This document shows, piece after piece, positions 23,901 through 35,937 of a DNA stretch of 64,000 nucleotides. The notes under the pieces are model-generated. The model saw only the letters and a program-made list of their open reading frames with translations. It ran no database searches and was not told the origin of the DNA. Every line of letters starts with the position of its first letter. Within the stretch, counting starts at the first letter, position 1. The stretch is taken from assembly GCA_946122785.1 (NCBI GenBank), contig CAMGYJ010000002.1:37700495-37764494 (forward strand), given 5' to 3'. Position numbers and translations under genes: made by a program. The stretch is from Linum tenue (Eukaryota; Streptophyta; Magnoliopsida; Malpighiales; Linaceae).

Positions 23901-24525
23901 GTATAGTGTAGGTTTATGTGCAAGGTTTTAATCTAAACCTAAAGAAAGCCATTTCAAAGCTGTAAAACGAATTTTTAGGTATCTTAAGGGAACCACTGAA
24001 GTAGGAATATGGTATCCAATGACAGACTCATTTGAGTTAGTTGGATACAGTGATTCAGATTTTGGGGGGAGTCTTATCAATAGGAAAAGTACAACAGGGA
24101 CTATACAATTTTTAGGACCGGCTCTTGTGTCCTGGTTTAGCAAAAAACAAGGAGCATTTGCTCTCTCTACTGTCGAAGCTGAGTACATGGCAGCTGGAAG
24201 CTGCTGTGCTCAACTTATGTGGATGAAAGCTTAACTGGCTGATTATGGTTTTAAAGTACAAAATATACATTTATGTTGTGATAACACAAGTGCAATTTGT
24301 ATGGCAAAACATCCAGTACAACATTCAAGAACAAAACACATAAAGATAAAATATCACTTTATAAGGGACCTAGTTCAAGCAGGACATGTATGTTTACACT
24401 TTGTGTCTACTGATTTTCAACTGACCGACCTATTTACAAAACCCCTCTCTAGTGAACGTTTTCTTCAGTTGTGTACTGAGTTAGGTTTAAAATCTCTTGA
24501 ACAGATTAAAAATCTGAAAATCTAA
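20985..24525 (+). pseudogene. Copia pol (protease, integrase, RT, RNase H), degraded
   Basis: Domains occur in copia order. Protease: WYLDSGCSHHMTG (about 21027-21065). GAG-pre-integrase: RKLGHVSLSKLS (about 21427). Integrase core: DLFGPTNV, RSDNGGEFIS and NGVVERKNR. RT: FMDVKSAFLYGEI (frame broken), CGLKQAPRAWFEKL and YVDDIVFG (about 23563-23586). RNase H: SKKQGAFALSTVEAEYMA (about 24140) and TKHIKIKYHFIRDLV. The frame ends at TAA 24523-24525. Stops and frameshifts occur throughout (for example near 21245, 22676, 22932, 23161, 23279, 23586, 23929 and 24232), and a MITE interrupts integrase at 21962. It is non-functional. Confidence 0.92.
21952..22415. mobile_element. Mutator-type MITE of about 444 bp inside copia integrase
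   Basis: The insert between 21962 and 22405 is flanked by the direct repeat TGCTTTTAGA (21952-21961 and 22406-22415). Its ends are imperfect inverted repeats (CAATGTTGTCAGAACCG left, AGTGTTATTAAAGCCG inverted right), with CCGGTT/CGGCTCGG-rich subterminal sequence. The CAA.GTTGTCAAACCGG-like end also marks the element at 50748-51482. Removing it rejoins the integrase frame between TARTMLL and EYGSPKFLWG. Confidence 0.85.
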
Positions 24526-25790
24526 AACACTTACTGGCTCTCATTCTCTAGGCATTTTGCTTGTCTTGAACTGTGAAGTAAAGCTGCTTTACGTTGCATG
24601 CTTGTCTTTTCCAAGAGAAACTTTATGCATGCCACTGTTTACTCATCATTACTATGCCTCGCGCATCCTTTCATCTTGCTCCCTTCTGCTATATAAAACC
24701 TGTCCCATTCTCATCTTCTCCTCACTTCTCACAAATACCAAAATACATGCCAACAAACCTCTCCATCATGAGCGATCACCTTCCCCGACCTTTTCGTTTT
24801 GATGGTCTGGTTCATACCTTTCCTTGGTATATGTTCTATGAGCTTGTGGTTATAAACAGTCATCGCCACCTCCAGCACTTTAACAACAGAAGGCTCCATC
24901 ACATCACTCAACTCGACCCATACCAGTTCAACCTCTACAAATATGACATCATTTCCCTAGATTAGAATGAGATTTCCTTCTTCGTCAAACCCTCCATCCT
25001 GCCTGTCCTGGTCTGGTGAAATACTTCTACTCTAACCTTCGTTGTCAGGGTGTGAGTACTCGAAGCTTCACCAATGTTGTCTACGGTCATCTTCTAACCA
25101 TTCCCGTTGAAGCTCCAAATGTGATACTTGGATTTCCATCTCAAGAACTTGACATCGCTCATCCATCCGAGTTTTGGAAGCAAGAGTTCAAGATCAACAC
25201 TGAGTATGAAAAACTTTTTAACACTAACTAGAGGATCTGATTTACCTATCCCAACAAGCTGGTTACCTCCTCGCTTAAGGATTATCATCACTTCCTTACT
25301 CATGTTTTCTTTCCTCGATCCTTTAATCTTGATCGAGTTCTCCTCATGGACCTCTAGATAATCTCCCGCGTCACTGCCAGGCGTAAGCTTGACTACTCCT
25401 GCCTCCTGTTTTCACACATGCTCCATGCAGGAGATGAAAACTATCAGGGCCTTCTCCCTTTTGGTTCAATCATCACTCGACTGCTCATCAATTTGGGAGT
25501 AGACCTGTCAGAGTTTCGGAGTGTGTCATCAACAATGTATATAAGCGCACTAAATGTGCTTATGGTCCTTGATCTCCCCGCTGATATTCCTCCTCCCCCT
25601 CTTCCTTCTGCCTCCATTCTTGGCCTCGTCCTAAGCCTTCATCTTTCAAGAAGGCCAAGTCTGCTGGAGAGCCAAGCTGCACTGGTGGTCTGGGCGAAGG
25701 CAACTCCTCGTCTGGGCACGTCAAATCATCAATCAAGAACCACCACGAGACAAGGACAACCCCAAAGTTAAGGCGCCACGCATTAAATGC
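24526..25790 (+). pseudogene. Extra ORF downstream of copia pol (env-position ORF of Sirevirus type)
   Basis: After pol, open stretches run on with MSDHLPRPFRFDGLVHTF (about 24768), VKYFYSNLRCQGVSTRSFT (about 25014), a VVYGHLLTIPVEAPNVILGF segment, MLHAGDENYQGLLPFGSIIT (about 25418) and a Pro-rich tail near 25590. Stops and frameshifts break it into at least three parts. Many Sireviruses have an ORF of unknown, sometimes called env-like, function here. The segment ...FY.NL.......V.G..L.I.......LGF resembles the Athila-type third ORF at 11-12.4 kb. The 3' LTR that should follow is missing. Confidence 0.6.
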
Positions 25791-25799
25791 TGACTGGAT

Positions 25800-25945
25800 G
25801 CAGGTAAAGGTTTTTTGGACGAAGATGGACGTAATTACCTTTTTGTTATTAGTTCAAACATATGTTACTGAGATGTGCAAAATTAAAGATTTTTTACCAT
25901 TTTGTACAAAGTGCATAGTTTTGTGACCATTTATGCTAATTACCC
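25800..25945. mobile_element. Orphan MULE terminal inverted repeat
   Basis: Read inverted from 25945, it begins GGGTAATTAGCATAAATGGT and includes AACATATGTTTGAACTAATA. It matches the ends of the Pack-MULE at 48706-49916. Only one end is present here, so this is a relic or a truncated element that may have removed the copia 3' LTR. Confidence 0.6.
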
Positions 25946-26765
25946 GGTAGTAGTATGAGTCTAGGAAAAAAAGAAAAAAAAGATCAATATATGCCAGATA
26001 ATCAATTGGAAAATGTCACCACATGCAATAATAATAAAAATTCCCTCCATCGAGTTAGAAGCTCCATTCAATAGAATATGTCAGATAATCAATAGGGAAC
26101 CACCACGACACAGAGACATACTCAAATCTAAGGCGGGACACGGGTAAATTTGGGGGGAAAATATCAATCCCCCAGTATTAGTTCGATTGGTGAAATTTTG
26201 GGAGCTGGCGGAGGAGGGAATAGAGGTGGAATGTTTGCTCGTGGCATCATTCATATCGTTGGAGGGGTGTTTCACAAATGGGTGGAGATGAGTGGAAATA
26301 TTAAAAATAACTAATTTTAACTTTTTAATTGATACTTAAGTCACTTAACGACTATAATCATCGTTGATGTAACGAGATTTGAAGGGAGTGATTAATAAAG
26401 AAGAGAAATATTTATGATAGTAAACACACTAAAAGTAGATAAACTAAGAGACAAAATATGTAATTTAGCCAAGATATAAATGACAATTTCTCCAACAATT
26501 CTAAAAATAATATTACATGTTGGTCAGACTGACAATTGGAGGAAGAAAGACCAAAGATAACCATAAGAAAGAACTATATCTTGATTTCCCCCCTTTCTAC
26601 TATCTGTGTTATTAGGGTTATTTAATAAGAAAATTACTTAAATTAGCCCTGCTCATCAATATCATCAATAGACTGGGGGTTTGTGAACAATGCACTAACA
26701 CTAGAAACTTCTGTTTCTACCATACATTATCTGATAGAAGTCTTAATAATAAGGTTGGGTCACTG
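25946..26765. other. AT-rich intergenic DNA 3' of the Nudix gene
   Basis: No coding sequence is seen. At about 26098-26136 a roughly 39-bp stretch (AACCACCACGACACAGAGAC...) is a diverged copy of 25737-25775, the end of the copia downstream ORF, hinting at a duplication across the transposon end. The last 100-200 bp before 26766 are probably Nudix 3' UTR. Confidence 0.4.
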
Positions 26766-29145
26766 CTAGTTTACATCTTTATCTTCAAGCCATTTTGTAA
26801 AATGCTTCAAAGCATCTTCCATCCATTTATGTCGGCAACTCTCAACTGCCTCGGAAATAGGTAGCCAGCTCCTTGTACGAGTACTTTGCTCTGGCCATGA
26901 CTGCAGCTCTTCTTTTACATACAATGCAAACATGGCAGCTTTACACAACCCTTCTGGGCAACTGTCATCCTGGTGTGTTTTACTCTTGAAGTGATAATCC
27001 CCTATAAAATCCTGCCAACCCAGTGCAACATTAACATAAAATGCACCAGAATTTTTGGTTTGAACCAAAACATCATCTTGCAAGGAATATATTGCAGGTA
27101 AACTCTTACCAATATATCACCTCGGACTCCAGCTTCTTCTATAGCTTCCCTCACTGCTGCCTCTTTAACAGTTTCATCGTTCTCCCAACCTCCCTACAAA
27201 TGCATAACTGATATTTACTTATATATAGATAATTACTCTTTCTATTGCTTAAGGTTTTTCATTGCACACACTTGGAAGGTTTTATTACACAACTTATTTG
27301 CAAAAATTTCAGAAGGCATCTTTCTAAAAATGGCATATAGAACCCTTATATAGATTTGTTAAACAAACAAAGTTAGTAGAATGTCACACCCTCATAGCCA
27401 TACTTCATCAACAAAAGAAGTCACTCAATTTATGTTATTCCAATATCCAAACCGCATTATGAATCAACATGAGATGGGACTTAAAAATCCTAGACACAAC
27501 GTAAATGAATACAGTCCTCTAGCAACATGGTTACTCACATGATCACTTAAAAGCAACATGAAGTATAAATGTAAAGAAGATATTTTCAAGTTTAGTGGGT
27601 AAGGGAAAAGGGGAACAACATATATAATACTTCATACAACATGGAAACTCAAAAACAAAGGAAATAAGGAAACAGTACAATTCGGCTAGAGGAGTCTTGC
27701 AAAAATATACCTTAGGGAACAGTAAACCAGGACCACTGGTGGAGTTGATCATGAGGACCTCAACAACTTTCTCGGAATCAGTATCAGGATTCTCATCACA
27801 CTCTCTGTACCGAAATGGGATACACCTGCAGATATAACTTGTCACGTTAGTGAATCAAAAATAGTTGCAAAATGCTTCTACAAACATGAAACAATAATCA
27901 GCAATCATTCCCCCAACTTTCACACAAAGCGATCATTTAGTTACCAACCAAACCAAAACTAGGAACTCACCCATGCTAAATGGAGAAAATCCTGATCCTG
28001 TTACTACATCCATCCCATTACCATTATTAATTAGCAAATACAATCCTTCATTTCCTCATTTCCATATTACCAACACCATATAAGCGTTATGCTGGTTGAC
28101 GTTTTAATCTCCCTCAGGTTCTTTAGACCAAGAGTCCATCTCTCATGCCATAGCTAAAATGGAAGGAAACCTCCAACCTCTAAACTCTTTTAATTGTATA
28201 ATCAAGCATTCCACCACGAAATGGCTTCCTAAGGACATACAGACATTTATAACTAGATTATTGTACACCCTCGATATGATTCCAGAGTCATGCTACTAGA
28301 GTAGTTGCATCCTTGGATAAAAAATATCTTGTAAGCGACTAACCCGCTCTTGATGGATACGTCCAGACTAGAATGGAATTCGGAACAAATCAAGAATGCT
28401 TCTTGCAAATGGAAAGACAAGACAAAAAGCCATATACAGAAACATGATATCATGAGTAATGGGAAACCATGAGGCGAAAGAAAAATGAGAAAGATATCAT
28501 TTCTGAACTTTCCAAGTAAATTGAACACTAAAGAACAGAGTTGCCCCTCCGATTTGAAAGCCTATCTAATTCAGATTCCAGACCATTCAACATGGTTCAT
28601 TATCAAACTTTGGCCAAGAACAGACAAGGAACAGAAAAGCGAGACGAAAATGTTGTAATAGATGTTAACTAAGCCAAACCACTCCTGAGACTAATATTTC
28701 ACAAATCTACTACCATTCAAAAGAAAGGTGGAAAGCCTGTCAATGACCAACCACAATAATATCTCAATACCGCTATTACACCCAAAATGCTAATTTTCCA
28801 CAAATGTTTGATGGGTAAGAAATTATCCAATTTAGACTAATTCCACAAACTAATGAAGCCACGAATCAACAACAAAATTATTATCTATTATATGACAACA
28901 AAGTGAAAAACGTATCGACGAAGTGCGCCATTTTCTGTCAAACTGTTGTTATCAACCAAAGAATCGAGAAACAAAAATAACCCATATCGTAGGAGAAAAA
29001 GGAATGAAGGAAAGAACCAATCACATAAGAAACCAGAGTACTATTGGAATTGAAAAGAAGAGATTTGTTGTTACCCAGCCACAAGGCGACAACCGCCCTC
29101 GTACCGTTGCTGATGTCTACCAGTTCGAGCAACCAATTCAGACAT
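26766..29145 (-). CDS. NUDT16-like: Nudix hydrolase, NUDT16-like (mitochondrial NUDT12/13/16 group)
   Basis: There are four coding exons on the minus strand: 29145-29075, 27825-27711, 27193-27110 and 27011-26766. All junctions are GT/AG with matching phases, giving 171 aa. The protein starts MSELVARTGRHQQRY and contains LVAGCIPFRYREC. A perfect Nudix box GX5EX7REUXEEXGU lies at residues 63-85 (G63, E69, R77, E78, E81, E82, G84). The metal-binding REAIEEAG core is coded by exon 3. The C-terminus includes WPEQSTRTRSWLPISEA and CRHKWMEDALKHF, as in Arabidopsis NUDT16 (about 180 aa). Family members hydrolyse nucleoside diphosphate derivatives or diphosphoinositol phosphates; the substrate here cannot be told. 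Intron 1 is 1.25 kb. The gene looks intact and lies between retrotransposon blocks. Confidence 0.95.
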
Positions 29146-30576
29146 TATAGATGAGCAGTAGAAACCAATAGCAAGAGGTAACCCAGAAAAGAAGGAAGGA
29201 ACAGGAAGAAGAAAAGCATAAACAAAGGAGAGAAGGGGAGATACGGAGAAGGAAAGAGTTTAGGTTGGCCCTGGAGCGGAGAGTTGGGGGATGCTCAGAA
29301 CGGAAGGGAACACCATTATTGAATGCGGGAGAAGAAGAGCGGTGTCATTGGCTAGGGGTGGAAGCATTTCTGAGAATGCTGATGCTTGGAGAGGACAATT
29401 ATGTGCCCCCCTCGTCAGGCATTGTTGGTTGCGTGTGGCGGGCGGTGGTGGTGTGCGGAGAGGCGATTAACCACGATTACTAAAATTCCTTCGATCCAAA
29501 ATTTGGGAGAAAGTAGGGCGTGTTGGTTGAGGTTACCGGTATAGTCTTGCTTTCCTCCTTTTTTCTGCTACTTTTTCTTTTCTTAATTTTTCCTTCTTAA
29601 TATTTTCTTCTTTTTGTGGTGGGGAAAGGGAAGTTCTGAAGCACTACGATTTGGAAAAATATTGAAATGAATGAATTGAAAGGGAAAACTCAAAACTGAA
29701 AACAAGAATGAGAATCCTGTAAAAAAAACAGGGATGGGAGTTGGGTGGGATACAGAGATCAGAGATGGTTTTCCATGGGGAACTGGAAGGAAAGGAAAGA
29801 TGGAGAACCCGAACAAAAAAGAGAGAGAATAGCGCATGAAACGGATCGGACGGTGGGGATAGTCAAAATCACGTGGCCTTGAAAGGTCCAGTTTGGCGGG
29901 CCCACTTTCTTTTTCAGCTATGGCTAATAAGTATTAAATGGCTAAGACCATCTTATATATGGGAAGGATCAAAGGAGGGATAATTATTTTTTTATCTACA
30001 CTATAACTAACTAGCTTTGTGATCGGCAATTGACCGGATAATTTTTATTATGAATAATTATTTAACATCATAATCAAACAATTTTCAGTTAGTCAATATT
30101 TTATGTTGATGCTCTGTCTGTAATAATAAAATTTGTATTTTTAACATGAGACCCACTATAGTTTCATCTAAATTTTGACAAGATATCAACGGAATTTTTC
30201 ACTCAAGACGTGTTATCCTCATTCATTAAATTTTGATAAACTACCATAAGAAACTTATACCTTTTCTTTTGTAAAATTAGTTAATCATGTTAAAAAAATA
30301 GTTAACCGTTAATGATCAATGAATTCTTACTCTCGTATTACTTATTTATTTATTTATTTTTAATCTCATATATTGATGTATCTCAAAAAATTCTAGTTTA
30401 GACCCTGCTCTTAAGGATTTTTTTTATTTGTTCACATGTGTTTACTACAAAGTTTTTAGCTATAAATTATAATAATATTATAAATTTTTTGTGAGATAAC
30501 AATATCCTCAAAAACTTAATTTGATCTCGAAAAGGAATAAACATCTCAGTATGCATAAATCAATAGTATTTTTTAA
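29146..30576. other. Nudix 5' UTR/promoter and AT-rich intergenic DNA
   Basis: The minus-strand leader of the Nudix gene lies just above 29145. The sequence to about 29480 is GA-rich on the plus strand (CT-rich on the sense strand), which fits a plant 5' UTR/core promoter. Above about 29900 the DNA is AT-rich with no recognisable gene or repeat. Confidence 0.4.
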
Positions 30577-30756
30577 AAGGTTCAGGAAATCGTACCGGAG
30601 GTTATACCAAAAAAGTAAACTGTAGGGTATTTGTACTAAAACCATGATTTAACCGTGATTGAATCGTTTCCTACCGCTAAAGCCACCTAGCATTTTTGGT
30701 CCGGTATTAGGTATTTTCGGTCCAATCAGCCGGTACGGTAGAGTTTCCTAAACCTT
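30577..30756. mobile_element. Small TIR MITE, about 180 bp
   Basis: Inverted ends AAGGTTCAGGAAATCGTACC (left) and AAGGTTTAGGAAACTCTACC (inverted right) run into CCGG-rich subterminal sequence. No clear target-site duplication is visible, so the superfamily is uncertain. The style (AAGGTT, CCGG) resembles the CAAGGTTGTCAAACCGG MITEs at 50.7 kb. Confidence 0.6.
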
Positions 30757-31600
30757 GTTATAATTCAATAATTTAACTATAACAATAGTTTGAGGATAAT
30801 CATTTCATTCTGAGTTTGAGGGAAAACTCCTGGAATTTTATTATGGCTCAAATTAGCATCATTACAATCAGCAAGTAAAGTGGGTATTAGGAATATGGGT
30901 GGTCTTCTTAGCCAAATTGTTAACACCCAAATTGGTGTTATTCGTCTTTTATATTTAGGTTTGTTTCGTACTAATTCGTGTACATAATCGTTAGAATATC
31001 GTCGATTGCATCCCTATTTCATTCCTATTTGATCATGATCTGATTTTAGAGTGCTTTAGACGATACATGTGAATTAGGTATGAAAAAGGTGCACAAGTGT
31101 AGAAAAGGGGCAAAAACGAAGATCATGACCGATGGAGCCAAGATCCCAGCCTTCATAGCCAAGATCCCAGCTATGAAGAGAGGGCATGAACTAGAGCACA
31201 AGATCGCAGCCTGGAGTGCAAAGATCCTGTCGCGATCTTCTGTCGCTAGCTTTGGAGTCAAGGGTGTGAACTTCATAAGAGGCCAGCTCGGTAGAAGCAG
31301 AAAGTTTCCATATTCGAATCACGTTCCACAGCTTCCGTGCCCGCGATAAGGATCGAGGCCGTGACACCCCGGATCGCGACCGGGATGTTAGGCTGCAAAC
31401 TCCACATTTAGCAAGGATAAAATGGTGACCCTCAAAGATCGCAGCCTCCACCCCAAAGATCCCGGCTGCGATCTTCAACCTCTCGCCCGAGAACTTGCCC
31501 TTAAGATCATAGCCTCAAGCTTGGTGGAGGAAATCTTCATCCCCTTGGCTGCGAACTTGCCCATGTCTGCAGAACTCTATAAATAGGGGAATCCTCCCCC
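30757..31600 (+). promoter_or_regulatory. LTR-like promoter with AGATCGCAGCC/GATCCCAGCC word array and TATA box
   Basis: Between about 31135 and 31545 the words AAGATCGCAGCC, AAGATCCCAGC, GCGATCTTC and CGCGATC recur in both orientations at least eight times. A TATA box (TATAAATA, 31578-31585) follows and then a purine-rich leader. This is the same layout as the LTRs of this window whose words are TTCACGGTC or TTATCACGGTC. A diverged partial copy is at 34380-34500. No gag-pol is found after it, so an LTR of a non-autonomous element is the best reading. Confidence 0.45.
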
Positions 31601-31625
31601 TTTAGAAGATCTTAATTGTTCCCAA

Positions 31626-32081
31626 GTGGAGGAACACATTTTTGAAGAAAGAAGAGTGGTTAAAGATGAATTTGAAGGAGCAAATGGAGTCCAAGATGAG
31701 GACGAGGTTGTGGTGGATGAAGCTTCTACAAGTTACAAGTGCTACGAAAGCTATCCACCTGACCTCGATGCACTTTTTACGAAGGACCCATTTGCGGCTC
31801 TTTTCCAAACCAAGGAGAAACCATCGGCGATCCCTCTTGGTGGATGCGCTGGAAATCAATCAAGATTGTATTACATGGTATGGGGCAAAGAGAAGAGAGA
31901 TGAAAAAAAGAAGAAGAGGTCTCGTGGGTGGAGACACAATTCTTACCAAGTCGACGGGTCATTCACATCATTTGAAGCATCCAATGCTCGAGACTTAAGA
32001 CACCACCTCACCGATGAGAACCTCGACTTCAAGGAGGTTCTAAGTTGGACCAAATACTTGAAGATAATCGTCCGGCGATAA
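31626..32081 (+). other. Unrecognised 151-codon ORF after an LTR-like promoter
   Basis: An open frame begins at about 31626, 40 bp after the TATA box at 31578. It is charged and hydrophilic (VQDEDEVVVDEA, KKKKRSRGWRHNSYQ) and ends with a Lys/Arg tail. No domain is recognised. It could be a leader ORF of a non-autonomous LTR element or chance. There is no sign of a host gene. Confidence 0.2.
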
Positions 32082-34379
32082 GACTTGCATTTTCTTACTT
32101 TTCGAAAATAAAGCTTGCATGTTTAATTTTTCTTTAAGTAGTTTTTATAGTTATAGCTAGTAAATGAATCCCTTCTATATTAAGAATAGAATGAAAGATT
32201 ATTTGGAGACTAGCTAGTTGCTTTAGGAATGGTTGCAAATGTTGTTGTTAAGTAAGTGTGCTAGCCTACCACTTAAGCTACTTGGGCTAATAGAATGGCA
32301 TGGCTAGCACAATTGGATCATAGAATGTATATGTGTGTTTGGAGGCCTTGGTGGGCTTTATTTTTATGATTTTGTGGAGTTTGAATATCGCCAACCAAGT
32401 GCTCGATGAAATGCCCAAACCACATAAAACTTATTTTTCTTGATCCATTGCTTATCAATTGAACTTGTTTGATCAAGATAGACCCTTAGGAGTGTGTTTA
32501 TGAATTGGAATTGAATCCTTGATGCATGTCCCTTGAGTTTGAAATTTTTGCTCTCGTTTGATTGTGTTCATTATGCTTTTAGAGCCAAGAGTTCAAGCTT
32601 TGGTTGTTGTCTAATGAGTTGATTCTAGCCTTCGGTTGGGGTTTAGAAACCTCTTGAAAAACATGGCACCCTTGTGTTCATGCATCTCGACCTCGACCTT
32701 GGTCGTTACAACAAGCATTTCTAATGGTGATATAGAGTGAACTTAAGGATGGATTTTGTTGTTCAATTGATCTAGTGAGTTGTCTATTGGTTTGTTTGAA
32801 CAAGTTTTGTGATTTTTCTCGTCTAATGGCGATCCAACCGAGGGTGAAAGTTCTAGTTCTCTTAGCCATTAACAACGAAGGAACCGGAACCGCCAAAGAA
32901 CCACAAATTCAAAGAGAATGACCATAACCTCAAATCAAGGAGAAACCACCATAAGCACAATAAAGCAACCAATGGAGGCGACTACGAGCTATGTTGGACC
33001 ACAATTTCTATCTTTTATATGTTTTCCTTTTTAAGTACTTAGTATGTTTAGTAACATCTGTGTGTGGTAGATTAGTTTTTATATTTTGTTTATGGATAAC
33101 CCATTCTTCCTCTCTTATGTGTGTGCTTAAATGTTAATTCGCTAGACCAATGAAGACCTAAACTTGTGCACCCTACTCAACCCACAAACACCTATGGTAA
33201 CGCTTCTTGAATCTTACATTTAGTGAGGACAATGTGTCTCTTATGTGTAGGGGGGATGCATTGCATGCCTTAAAAGTTCATGATGAATACGCCATGAATA
33301 GTTAGTAGCCTCACTTGATTATGAATGTAAGACGTTGATCATTGCTTATGGGAGTGAATGCTACCGATTGAATGTGTTTTGTGGTGTTGAATGGCTTACA
33401 GATTATGTTTTGGAACCTTGAATGCTACACCCTTTAATGCTATACCCAAAAAAAATTAAATTTGAAGTTAAAAAATACCTTGTCTCTTGCAACTTTCTAC
33501 TCAATATGCTTTGAATTTATAGATGATTGATGTGGTGTGCTTACTAGGGAGTAGTTGCATGAGTAGAGTACCGGTTTATGAGGGGTTTTACTCTCTTATT
33601 CCTCTTCGGTGGGTTGATAATGTTTGCTATCTTAGCAAGAACATGTGTACGAGATTCTCCATCATTTTTTAACTCTCAAATTTTACAAAGAGGCTCTCAC
33701 GTGAGAGGCAACTGAGCATAGTGTTTGACATATACCGGCTCGGAGTTCCCATTGAGGATATGTTTGGGAACCGGATAGCTTTACCGTGTTCCGATCATCT
33801 TTCAATACTTACCATCCCCCAAACATCTTTCCTTCTCACGGAATCGTATGGCAAGGTACAAAGTACCTTTTAGCGATTCAAGAGATCTTAAAGCTCTCGT
33901 TTGTACCCAACATGTGTGGCAACCCAATGTGGATGCAGACTGGGAAGTGGTGCTCGGGCTAAGACGAATCGGCCCATCACCTTCCCCACATGTGACCTTG
34001 AAAGGGAAGGAAATGATCCATTCGCTCTTGGTCATGAGGGAGATATGCTTTCTAGCAAAAGAATTTGAAAAAGTTTGGTGCAATGTGCGTCAACGTTGGA
34101 AAAGGAGACAAATAAAAGACAAGTCCTAAGTTGAAAGAAAAAATAAAGAGCACCCTCAGGAGTTCTTGTGCTTAATTGTTGATTGAGAAGTCCCCTGGTA
34201 CACACCTTGAATGTTCGTCCTAAGGTAGTAAGTATGATCCTCACCATGGAGTTTGTGCGTGCACAGTAAGATGACAGTAACGTTCATTCATCTCCGTCTA
34301 CTCTTCTTTATGAAATGAATAACTAGGGTGGGTCCCCCGTTGATTTTTCTATCAAGTTGCATTGGATTCAGTAGGTTTG
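32082..34379. other. Non-coding interior of a probable LTR-derived element
   Basis: About 2.3 kb with no recognisable domain. Short frames such as 33848-34129 (DLKALVCTQHVWQPN...) have no known match. Because related AGATCG-word blocks lie on both sides (31.2 kb and 34.4 kb, same orientation), this may be the interior of a large non-autonomous LTR element. Neither the LTR ends nor a target duplication can be defined. Confidence 0.3.
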
Positions 34380-34500
34380 CATGGGTACATGAAGAGAGGG
34401 CATGAACCATAGCACAAGATCGAAGCCTGCTGTGCAAAGTTCCCGACCGCGATCTTCTTCCTCTCGCCCGTGAGCTTGAAGAAGGATTCCATCACTTGAA
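34380..34500 (+). repeat. Diverged direct copy of the 31.17-31.50 kb word array
   Basis: ATGAAGAGAGGGCATGAAC..., GATCGAAGCCTGC and CGCGATCTTCTTCCTCTCGCC align with 31165-31250 and then 31462-31500, as if the intervening 200 bp were deleted. This supports a repeated LTR-like unit on either side of 31.6-34.4 kb. Confidence 0.55.
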
Positions 34501-34799
34501 GACCCTTTCTTTATAATTTCTTCCCCTCTATGTATATCTTTTCTTCCCCCTTCATGGGGTGATCTCCCAAGGTAGTAGTTTCGGAAGAACAAACACACAC
34601 AAAAACGCGAACTCAAAAAAGGTGAAGTTATTACACAAACACAATATTTAAAGTTCAAAGAAAAAGAAAGGAAAAGTAGTTCAAATTTAAAAACACGAAA
34701 AGCAAGGCGAAGAGTCAAGGTGGAGAGAGATGAGACATGGTAGTATGGTGCCCATCATGGCATTCAAACTCGGTTGTCATATCTTCAAGGTGGCTTCGG

Positions 34800-35190
34800 C
34801 TTAAGAGGAGGAGAGAGGACCTAGTCCAGATCATGAAAGCTGAGTAAGAAGAATTGGTGAGGGGAACTCTGTCGGCGCGAACTCCCCAACAGTCATTGCA
34901 GTGGTGGGACCTTCTCTCACTTGGACTCGTCGAACTTTCAACCCCGTTGATAGCTAAAGGATCATCCTCGTGATTTTAGAATTGGTCTAAGTTGTCCTGG
35001 AAATATGCATCGAGGTCTATTCCATTCTTCGACTTATGCATGCTTGTTCGTTCAATAGGATCTGCAACATGGTATGTTGTTACTCTTGTGTCGTGAGATC
35101 CTCGATCTCAACAAGCACCTGCATCAATCAGTCATAATTATGCTCTGTTGTTGACTTCCGACCCAGATTCCAGTCAGACTTTGATGCCAC
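34800..35190 (-). mobile_element. 5' internal end of a minus-strand LTR element (PBS-like site and gag leader)
   Basis: On the minus strand the LTR appears to end ...CTCTTACA at 35191, followed by GTGGCATCAAAGTCTGACTG (35190-35171), a degenerate tRNA-Met-like primer-binding site. Further down a short frame, MTVGEFAPTEFPSP (near 34895), resembles a gag start. Nothing more of gag-pol is recognisable below 34.8 kb. Confidence 0.4.
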
Positions 35191-35937
35191 TGTAAGAGTA
35201 TCGGATCTTGGCGTCTCCGTCTAAGGTTCTGTAACAAAGATTAGTAATAGATAAGAGGGGATTTGGGAAGAATATTAGAGGGGTTAGGAGTTGAATTGAG
35301 AAAAGAAGATAAAAGAAGGCAACGGCTCCAAGAGGAAGAGTAGGAGGGGTGATGCACGTTCCAAACCAAGCTCTAAAACTCGGTTAAAACTCTCTATCTA
35401 CCCAACCTATAACAGGTATACCTATGTTGGCGAAGTAGTAAAGCCATGATAGAGGTCTTATTCTCAAGGGTCCCCTAGATTAATTACTACTCCAGGCCTT
35501 GACCTACTATCTAGTCAAACGGGATGGTTAATGTTTTAAGTATGAACAAACAAAGAAACAAAACTAAGAGTGAGGAAGATCACAAGAGATAGACTGTTCT
35601 GTTGCTTAGGGTGAATCCCTCTAGCTATAGGTTGATACGAGCAAAATCAAATGACATTTTGAGGTATAGAGGTCACTATGATGGTCACACAACCGACCCC
35701 TCTTCTAGCTGTGTCCACCAGTCCAATATCACTACAACCTGTTTCCCCCACTCCTCTAAATGGGTTTCATCCTTCCACACACAAAGTCTGTTAAGTCAAT
35801 GGTCATGCACTTACCCAACAAGCACCAATTAGGTGTGCTTCTAACTAGAGGGGATGATCACCTCTTCCTTTAGTTAGGCCTCTACCTCATCTAATCAAGG
35901 TAAGAAGCATTCAACATACATCTACACCCTAATTAGA
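35191..35937 (-). mobile_element. LTR, U5-side part, of a minus-strand element (split by a MULE)
   Basis: This is the continuation of the LTR at 41642-42470, interrupted by the MULE at 35938-41641; the 9-bp repeat CTAATTAGA marks the break on both sides. The sequence is AT-rich with no coding potential. Confidence 0.6.

Noticed and set aside
29265..29483. Plus-strand ORF beside the Nudix gene
   Set aside because: It overlaps the Nudix leader and promoter on the opposite strand, is short and has no recognisable domain.
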